NCBI GenBank assembly: GCA_021801125.1
Contig: JAJYYI010000082.1
Location: forward strand, 1 to 59,634
Origin: Deltaproteobacteria bacterium
GTDB taxonomy: Bacteria > Desulfobacterota > Binatia > Binatales > Binataceae
DNA: 59,634 nt
Direction of reading: 5' to 3'
Shown here: positions 54,035-59,634 of the stretch, piece by piece
How positions within the stretch are numbered: position 1 is the first letter of the stretch
How the letters are laid out: every line of letters begins with the position of its first letter
Translations under genes and position numbers: made by a program
Notes under the pieces: generated by a model
What the model saw: only the letters and a program-made list of their open reading frames with translations
Databases searched by the model: none
What the model was told of the DNA's origin: nothing

Positions 54035-57000
54035 GTGTCTCGATTCTTCATCGAGCGACCGATACTCGCAAACGTAATCGCGATCATTACGGTCGTGTTG
54101 GGGGCGGTGTGTTTGTACACGCTGCCGGTGGCGCAGTACCCGCAGATAGTTCCGCCGACCATCCAGGTTTCCGTGTCGTACCCGGGAGCCAGCGCGGCCA
54201 TCGTGGCAAACACGGTCGGAATTCCCATAGAGCAGGCGGTCAACGGCGTGGAAGGGTCGCTCTACATGGAGTCGACCAGCGGCAGCGACGGCAGCTACAC
54301 GCTCACCGTCACCTTCGCCGTCGGAAGCGACCTTAACCGCGGATTGACCCTTGTGCAGAACGCGGTAAATAGCGCCGTGCCCCTATTACCCGAGCCGGTT
54401 CGCAAGCAAGGTCTGCAAGTTCGGAAGGTCAGCACCAACATTCTCATGATCGAGAGCCTCTATTCCGACGATAACCGCTTTACCGAGACCTTCCTCAGCA
54501 ACTATGCACAGATTAACCTGCTGGCGCCGATTCAGCGCGTGCCCGGCATCGGGCAGGTGCAGATTCTCGGCGCCGGTCCCTACAGCATGCGCGTCTGGCT
54601 CGATCCGGCGAAGCTCAAGACGTACGGGCTCACGGTGCTCGACGTGCAGCGGGCGATCGCGACCCAGAACGTGCAGGTGGCGGCGGGGCAGCTGGGTGGT
54701 CCGCCCACGGCCGCAGGCGAAATATTTCAGTTTACGATCAACACCTTGGGGCGACTGTGGGACGCGGAGCAGTTCGAGAATATCGTGATCAAAAGCCGTC
54801 CACCTGAGCAACGATTCGCCGGAAGCACCCTCAAGGGCGAGGCCGATCAGACGGCCGCGATCGTGCGCGTGCGCGACGTCGCTTCCGTTGAGCTGAGCCA
54901 GCAGAACTATAACGTTTTCTCCAGCCTCAACGGCAAAAAAACGGCGCACATCGCCATCTTCGCGCTGCCCGGCGCCAACGCACTGGAGGTTGCCGACGCG
55001 GCCCGCGCTCTGATGGCCCAGATGGGCAAGCGCTTCCCGCCCGGCCTGAAATACACGACTCTCTACGACACGACCCTGTTTATCAGCCAGTCAATCTCGG
55101 CCGTCTACGAGGCGTTGTTCGAGGCAGGGGTGCTGGTGCTGCTGGTGATCGTGCTGTTTTTGCAGGACTGGCGGGCGACGCTGGTGCCGGCGACGACGGT
55201 GCCGGTGACGATAATAGGGGCGTTCGCGGCGATGGCGTTGTTGGGATTCACGGTGAACCTGATGACGCTGTTTGCGCTGATCCTAGCGATCGGGATCGTG
55301 GTGGACGACGCGATCGTGATCGTGGAGAACTCGTCGCATTATATCGAGCAGGGGCTGACGCCGAAGGACGCGGCGATTCGCGCGATGGGCGAGCTGACGG
55401 GTCCGGTGTTGGGGATCACTTTGGTGCTGGTGTCGGTATTTCTGCCGGCGTCGTTTTTGCCTGGGATCACGGGGCAGATGTTTCGGCAGTTTGCATTGGT
55501 GATAGCGTCGACGGCGGTGATCAGCGCGCTGAACGCGCTGACGCTGAAGCCGACGCAATGCGCGCAGTATCTGCGAGCGCGCCGCGGCGGCAAGCAGAAT
55601 TGGTTTTTCCGGGGTTTCAACTACGCGTACGAGGCGTTGGAGCACCGTTACGTTGGGCTGGTGTCGTGGATGGCGCATCGGCCGCGCGCCATGGCCACGC
55701 TCTTCGGTGTTATCGTCCTAGCCGCGGGGTGGTTCGCGTCAATCTATCCGACCGCGTTGATGCCGCTTGAGGATCAAGGTTATTGCATTGTGGTGGGTCA
55801 ACTGCCGCCTGGCGCCTCGCAGCCACGGGTCCGCGCAGCGGCGGCGCGTGCTGACGCGATCCTCTCACGGACCCCGGGTATCAAAGGATGGGTGACCATC
55901 GGCGGCTACTCCGCGCTTGACTCGGCGAAGATCGCGAACGTTTTCACCACTTTCGTCATCTACGACGACTGGGGCAGCCGGCCCGTTGGGTTCGAGCAGA
56001 CGAGGTTTTTGCGCCAGCTCCAAGAGAAGCTTGCGTCCATTTCCAGCGCGCGCTTCAGCGTGCTGCCTCCCTCGCCGATTCCGGGGCTCGGCGTGGCTTT
56101 TGGTTTCGAGATGATGGTCGAAGATCGGGGAAGCGCGACATTACGGACCATGCAGCAGGCGACCGAGGAAATGCTCAACGTCGCGCGCGGCCGCCCGGGT
56201 TTCTTAATGACCGGGTTCACGACTTTCGACGATCGGAGTCCTCAGCTTTTTCTCGATATCGATCGCACCCAAGCCGAGGCGCTGGGAGTTACTATCAACG
56301 ACGTCTTCGAAACGCTGCAGACGTTTCTGGGCTCGGGCTATGTCAATCAGTTCAATCTCTTCAACCAGAGTTTTCAGGTTCGCCCGCAGGCCAGCGCTGA
56401 GTTTCGTCGCCACCTGGAGGACATCGGAGAACTCTACGTCGCCAACCGCACCGGCGAGATGGTGCCCCTTGGCGCATTGCTGGGCGTCCGCCGCACCCTC
56501 GGCTCGGAGTTGATCACGCGCTACAACCTCTATCCGGCAGCGACGGTTATCGGCATCCCGACGCCGAAATTCAGCTCGGGGCAGGCGATGAGCCGCATGG
56601 AGCAAATCGCGGATGGAGTGTTCCCCGCGAGCTTGGGGTTTGAATGGACGGGGTTGTCGTACCAGGAAAGGCTGGTGGGCAATCAGGCGTACCTTATCTT
56701 TGCGCTTTCGATCACCCTGGTGTTTCTCGTGCTGGCCGGGCAATACGAGAGCTGGCACGATCCTGCCGCGGTTATTCTGACCGTGCCGATGGCGTTGGTT
56801 GGGATCGTTGTGGCATTGTTCGTGCGGCACTTTCCTATGAGCCTTTATTCACAGGTCGGCCTGGTTTTGATGATTGCGCTGGCGGCGAAAAACGCGATAC
56901 TTATCGTCGAGTTTGCGCGCGAATTGAAGGAACAAGGAATGTCCGCGCCTGAGGCTGCGATCGAGGCGACCCGACGCAGGTTCAGGCCGATCGTGATGAC

Positions 57001-57181
57001 CTCGGTCGCGTTCATCCTGGGCGTCGTGCCGCTGTTGACGGCTGGCGGCGCCGGCTCCGCCAGCCAGCAAGCGCTCGGCACGGTGGTGTTCGGCGGGATG
57101 CTCGCCGCAACCTTGCTTGGTATTCCGTTTGTGCCGGTCTTTTATATCCTGATGCAGCCGAAAGAAAATCGCAGGTGCTGA
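54035..57181 (+). CDS. HAE1-family RND multidrug efflux permease (copy B)
   Basis: 1048 residues from a GTG at 54035, five bases after the stop of copy A; the start was chosen because it restores VSRFFIERPILANVIAI, the same N-terminus as copy A. An in-frame ATG at 53966 lies inside copy A. Same hallmarks: VVDDAIVIVEN, AAKNAILIVEFARELK, and GQYESWHDP. Outside the identical block the two copies differ at many residues, for example FSSLNGKKTAHIAIFALPGA versus FSGISGRKAAQMNIYTLPGA, so they are paralogs that may form a heteromeric or alternative pump. The operon ends here. Confidence 0.95.
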   Translation: MSRFFIERPILANVIAIITVVLGAVCLYTLPVAQYPQIVPPTIQVSVSYPGASAAIVANTVGIPIEQAVNGVEGSLYMESTSGSDGSYTLTVTFAVGSDLNRGLTLVQNAVNSAVPLLPEPVRKQGLQVRKVSTNILMIESLYSDDNRFTETFLSNYAQINLLAPIQRVPGIGQVQILGAGPYSMRVWLDPAKLKTYGLTVLDVQRAIATQNVQVAAGQLGGPPTAAGEIFQFTINTLGRLWDAEQFENIVIKSRPPEQRFAGSTLKGEADQTAAIVRVRDVASVELSQQNYNVFSSLNGKKTAHIAIFALPGANALEVADAARALMAQMGKRFPPGLKYTTLYDTTLFISQSISAVYEALFEAGVLVLLVIVLFLQDWRATLVPATTVPVTIIGAFAAMALLGFTVNLMTLFALILAIGIVVDDAIVIVENSSHYIEQGLTPKDAAIRAMGELTGPVLGITLVLVSVFLPASFLPGITGQMFRQFALVIASTAVISALNALTLKPTQCAQYLRARRGGKQNWFFRGFNYAYEALEHRYVGLVSWMAHRPRAMATLFGVIVLAAGWFASIYPTALMPLEDQGYCIVVGQLPPGASQPRVRAAAARADAILSRTPGIKGWVTIGGYSALDSAKIANVFTTFVIYDDWGSRPVGFEQTRFLRQLQEKLASISSARFSVLPPSPIPGLGVAFGFEMMVEDRGSATLRTMQQATEEMLNVARGRPGFLMTGFTTFDDRSPQLFLDIDRTQAEALGVTINDVFETLQTFLGSGYVNQFNLFNQSFQVRPQASAEFRRHLEDIGELYVANRTGEMVPLGALLGVRRTLGSELITRYNLYPAATVIGIPTPKFSSGQAMSRMEQIADGVFPASLGFEWTGLSYQERLVGNQAYLIFALSITLVFLVLAGQYESWHDPAAVILTVPMALVGIVVALFVRHFPMSLYSQVGLVLMIALAAKNAILIVEFARELKEQGMSAPEAAIEATRRRFRPIVMTSVAFILGVVPLLTAGGAGSASQQALGTVVFGGMLAATLLGIPFVPVFYILMQPKENRRC
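55102..55728. repeat. 627-bp perfect repeat, copy in RND B
   Basis: Partner of 51902-52528. The identity stops abruptly at the base after GCCGCGGG, where copy A has C and copy B has G. Its codon use is heavily G-ending, unlike the rest of either gene. Confidence 0.9.
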
Positions 57182-57395
57182 TCTCCAGGCGTGAGCCCCG
57201 CAAAAGATCAGCGCAGCTGACCTGGGGCCGATCGGTCGCCTGCAAATAGACTTAGCTTGTGGCGGAATCTAACGCGCGCCGGGATTCCCGAGGCCGCTTT
57301 TCGCGGGCACGCGGTTTCAGGCCTCGGGCGCATCTTCGCCGGCCAGCGTGCGCCTTAATTACTTTGATCACACGCTTTGCGACGTGTCGCTCGGT

Positions 57396-58119
57396 CTAGA
57401 GAATCTTCGATTGCGACGGATGGAGCAGACCCATTTCGAGTTCGGCCGGCGTTACAAGCTCTGCGAGGGCCCGCGCCGCCTCGATGAACATCTCATCCGT
57501 GACGCGCTTGGCCCGGGTGCTGTAAATCGCCAGGAATCTGTAGAGATTGTTGCTTTGGCCGGGCACGAGCCGCCGTCCCTCAAACGTCACTGGCGCAAAC
57601 GGACTTCCGCTGAGGTCTCCTAGTCGCAGGATTCGCTCACCGCTCATAACGACGACGAATCCACGTCGCGCGCGGGCCAATTGCGAAGGATCTCACGCAC
57701 GCGGCCTCTGCGCGCTATCGAAAGATCGAGACCCTTGGGGCGCCGGATGATGTGGCTCCATCTGAGACGGGCTTCCCCAACGGTCGGCGTATAGACAAGC
57801 GGCGGGTAGCGACTTGGTTCCCTCGCCAGCACGCGATAGCAGAGGCCCTCGTCGATGTCCTGCAGCTCGCAGAGATATAGATACTTCTCCAAAGCGCTCG
57901 TCTTGCTTCCGAGCTGAGAGGAAATCGGCTGGACAGCGATTTGTTCGCTGTCAATTACTCCGGAAGCAAACCCAGCAGACCCAAGGACTCGCGCTCGGTC
58001 TTAGAGAAAGTGAACGACCGATTCAGACGCAAATCGCGCACGAGTGCAACGCCGTGCGGCTTCGTCGAATTTGTCCCGCTCGTCCTCATACCCCGGTTGC
58101 TGGAGCGGGCAAAATCCAT
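57396..58119 (-). pseudogene. NAD-malic enzyme relic: frameshifts and deleted core
   Basis: Minus-strand pieces of a malic enzyme (SfcA/MaeA type, normally about 560 residues) lie in order: HGVALVRDLRLNRSFTFSK and LLGLLPE; then, after a frame change near 57957, SALEKYLYLCELQDIDEGL, YPPLVYTPTVGEARLRWSHI and RGRVREILRNWPARDVD; then, after a second frame change near 57650, VVVMSGERILRLGDLS fused straight to GSPFAPVTFEGRRLVPGQSN and AKRVTDEMFIEAARALAELV. The join after GDLS removes the central catalytic and NAD-binding part (roughly 250 residues), and the 3' end is cut at SQSKIL. It cannot be functional. An IS element sits about 110 bases upstream of its start. Confidence 0.8.
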
Positions 58120-58229
58120 TTCTTCATACGAATATAGTGACGCCTGCGGTTGCGTTAGTACAAAAGTTAATCGCAAAAGGTCGGATCGATCTGTCTTTCG
58201 CGGCGCCGATACGCGCTCGTCTCCGCTAG

Positions 58230-59404
58230 GTAAGCTCTGCACAAGCTGATCGGTTCGTGTGCAAGGTAATAAGTGGATTGGCAGATGTGGAGGTGAGGTG
58301 ATGGGTAGTCAGCGGGGGTTCGCTTCGATGGCGTGACAGGCGAAAGGCAAAGTGACTCGGCGCGAGCGTTTTCTGGCCGAGATGGGCGCGGTGATTCCCT
58401 GGGCTCGGCTAGTGGCGCTGATTGAACCGTACTACCCAAAGGCGAGCCAAGGCCGTCAGCCGCTGGGACTGGAGAAGATGCTGCGGATTTATTTCCTGCA
58501 GCAGTGGTTCAACCTCTCCGACCCGCAGGCTGAGGATGCGATCTGCGACAGCGAGTCGATGCGCCGCTTTGCGCGGGTGGAGTTGGGCGACGAGGTGGTC
58601 CCGGACGAGAGCACGATTTTGCGCTTTCGCCATCTGCTGGAGTGCTACCGGCTGACCCAGACGATCTTCGATGCGGTGCACGGGCTCCTGGAAGAGCGCC
58701 GGCTGTTGCTGCGCTCGGGAACTATCGTGGACGCGACCATCATCGCGGCGCCCAGTTCGACCAAGAACGCCACGGCGAGCCGCGACCCTGAGATGAAGCA
58801 GACCAGAAAGGGCCGCAACTGGCACTTCGGGATGAAGCTGCACATCGGGGCGGACCCGCGCGGCATGGTGCACACCGTTATCGCGACCGACGCGGCTGCA
58901 GCCGACATCACCGAACTGCCAGATCTGCTGCACGGGCGCGAGCGCGTGATATTCGGCGATCAGGTGTATTGGAAGGAAGCCGACCGCCAGGCGTTCGCGG
59001 CGCGTGGGGTGCGCTATCGAATCAATCGGCGCCCGACTTCCAGCCGGCCCTTGAGTGCGCGTTGGCGGATGATCGACCGGGTCCGCTCGCGCACCCGCGC
59101 CTGCGGCGAGCATCCCTTCCGCGTGCTCAAGCAGTTGTGGGGCTTCACTAAGGTCAGATACCGGGGGCTGGCCAAGAATCTGGCGCGCGCCCAGACCATG
59201 TTCGCGCTGGCCAATCTCTACCAGCTTCGGCGCGAACTGCTTTCCGCTGGAGCGAGGTGCGTATTGTGAACACGATTGATAAGACCACTGCTCCCCGCGA
59301 CCGCTTAGGCCGCACCACCGAGCCATCGCGCCGTCGCCGCTTACCTTGATGATGCCCGCCTCCATCTCAAATAGTCACCGCATCACGCCCTCAGCAGAGC
59401 TTCT
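58230..59404 (+). mobile_element. IS5-family insertion sequence, complete, 1175 bp
   Basis: Flanked by a CTAG target duplication (58226-58229 and 59405-59408), the YTAR-type site preferred by IS5 relatives. Terminal inverted repeats begin GTAAGCTCTGC on the left and, read inward from the right, AGAAGCTCTGC: 9 of 11 match. It contains one intact transposase gene. Ends were found by eye, so the exact outer base could be off by one or two. Confidence 0.75.
58352..59269 (+). CDS. IS5-family DDE transposase
   Basis: 305 residues, starting at a GTG. N-terminal DNA-binding part RERFLAEMGAVIPWARLVAL, then GLEKMLRIYFLQQWFNLSDP. DDE residues: Asp in SGTIVDATIIAAPSSTKN, Asp in VIFGDQVYW (family usually GD-x-GY), and Glu in CGEHPFRVLKQLWGFTKVRY, followed by RGLAKN. 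The reading frame is intact. The GD-x-x-Y variant at the second Asp is mildly unusual. Confidence 0.92.
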   Translation: MTRRERFLAEMGAVIPWARLVALIEPYYPKASQGRQPLGLEKMLRIYFLQQWFNLSDPQAEDAICDSESMRRFARVELGDEVVPDESTILRFRHLLECYRLTQTIFDAVHGLLEERRLLLRSGTIVDATIIAAPSSTKNATASRDPEMKQTRKGRNWHFGMKLHIGADPRGMVHTVIATDAAAADITELPDLLHGRERVIFGDQVYWKEADRQAFAARGVRYRINRRPTSSRPLSARWRMIDRVRSRTRACGEHPFRVLKQLWGFTKVRYRGLAKNLARAQTMFALANLYQLRRELLSAGARCVL

Positions 59405-59408
59405 CTAG

Positions 59409-59634
59409 GGCTTCCAAGCCTCGCGCTCCGTTACGGACGCTTCGGTGCCTCGGCTCGTATTGAATGAAGTCGCGCAAGCGCGCATCTTTTTGACTGTTTT
59501 GAAGATCATCTTTGGGTAGTGTCGGGGAGTTGGTGGAAAAGTGAAAAAGCGTCAAGATCCGGCGAGTTGAGCCACAACTCGCGCCCGCTTGGCGGCGGGT
59601 GCCGGAGGATGACGCTATGGAAAGCGATAGCAGG
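59409..59634 (+). other. Window end: possible edge of a second insertion element
   Basis: The 226 bases after the IS contain no complete gene. Near 59513 GGGTAGTGTCGGGGAGTTGG reads like the outer end of an insertion element of the IS256 or a similar family, followed by an untranslated stretch and a new start (next entry). Based on general resemblance only. Confidence 0.25.
59617..59634 (+). CDS. Start of a gene cut by the window edge
   Basis: ATG GAA AGC GAT AGC AGG follows GGAGG (59604-59608) with eight-base spacing, an excellent ribosome site. Only six codons are visible. A transposase is possible given the preceding sequence. Confidence 0.4.

Noticed and set aside
50835-57181. Tandem RND genes as a simple assembly duplication
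   Set aside because: Large parts of the two genes, and the 3' ends, differ at many positions; only internal tracts are identical.
1-59634. CRISPR array, prophage, integrase or attachment site
   Set aside because: No regularly spaced repeats, phage structural genes or integrase found; tRNA-Asp has no duplicated 3' end nearby that I can see.

Overview
The window looks like a chromosomal segment of a GC-rich Gram-negative bacterium. Outer-membrane porin, TolC/NodT channels, RND pumps and several lipoproteins imply a double membrane. The order tRNA-Asp, rplM, rpsI, argC on one strand, and the mixture of FabI, CstA and malyl-CoA-lyase-like genes, remind me of deltaproteobacteria-like lineages (Desulfobacterota or Candidatus Binatota). 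That placement is inference only. Most genes are ordinary housekeeping genes; there is no prophage, CRISPR array or plasmid backbone.

Layout. 1-6 kb: outer-membrane porin, two tandem paralogous BamE-like small exported proteins, a TolC-type channel and an exported Gly/Pro-rich protein. 6-11 kb: UvrD-type helicase overlapping a metallo-beta-lactamase-fold hydrolase, then fabI and gloB. 11-14.4 kb, mostly minus strand: HemJ-like membrane protein, MFS exporter, FtsB-like divisome protein and ZIP metal transporter; among them sits a 21-residue lysine-rich micro-gene with its own promoter, ribosome site and a perfect terminator. 14.4-23.4 kb: guaB (behind a structured leader with a terminator hairpin), ddl, rdgB, cstA with a YbdD-like partner, nadE and a small lipoprotein.

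23.4-27.2 kb is the most unusual metabolic locus: a minus-strand operon of a LuxE-like acyl-protein synthetase, a LuxC-like acyl-CoA/acyl-enzyme reductase and a class III aminotransferase, without luxAB. Read together they suggest carboxylic acid to aldehyde to primary amine conversion. 27.8-35.9 kb: a small exported protein, a DegP-like protein that has lost all three catalytic residues, a large FAD/Fe-S 2-hydroxyacid dehydrogenase, a CitE/malyl-CoA-lyase-like enzyme, argC, rpsI, rplM and tRNA-Asp.

36-57.2 kb: an RND pump plus adaptor, a DUF5131 (Gp37/Gp68) protein with a gene fragment behind it, a persulfide dioxygenase-rhodanese fusion, a PQQ-like beta-propeller lipoprotein, a second metallo-beta-lactamase-fold protein, a frameshifted Cys-rich lipoprotein gene, and an efflux operon NodT-adaptor-RND-RND. 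The two tandem RND genes share a perfectly identical 627-bp block inside otherwise diverged sequence, which looks like gene conversion. 57.4-59.6 kb is decaying DNA: a malic-enzyme pseudogene with frameshifts and a deleted core, next to a complete IS5-family element (1175 bp, CTAG target duplication), and what may be the edge of another insertion element at the window end.
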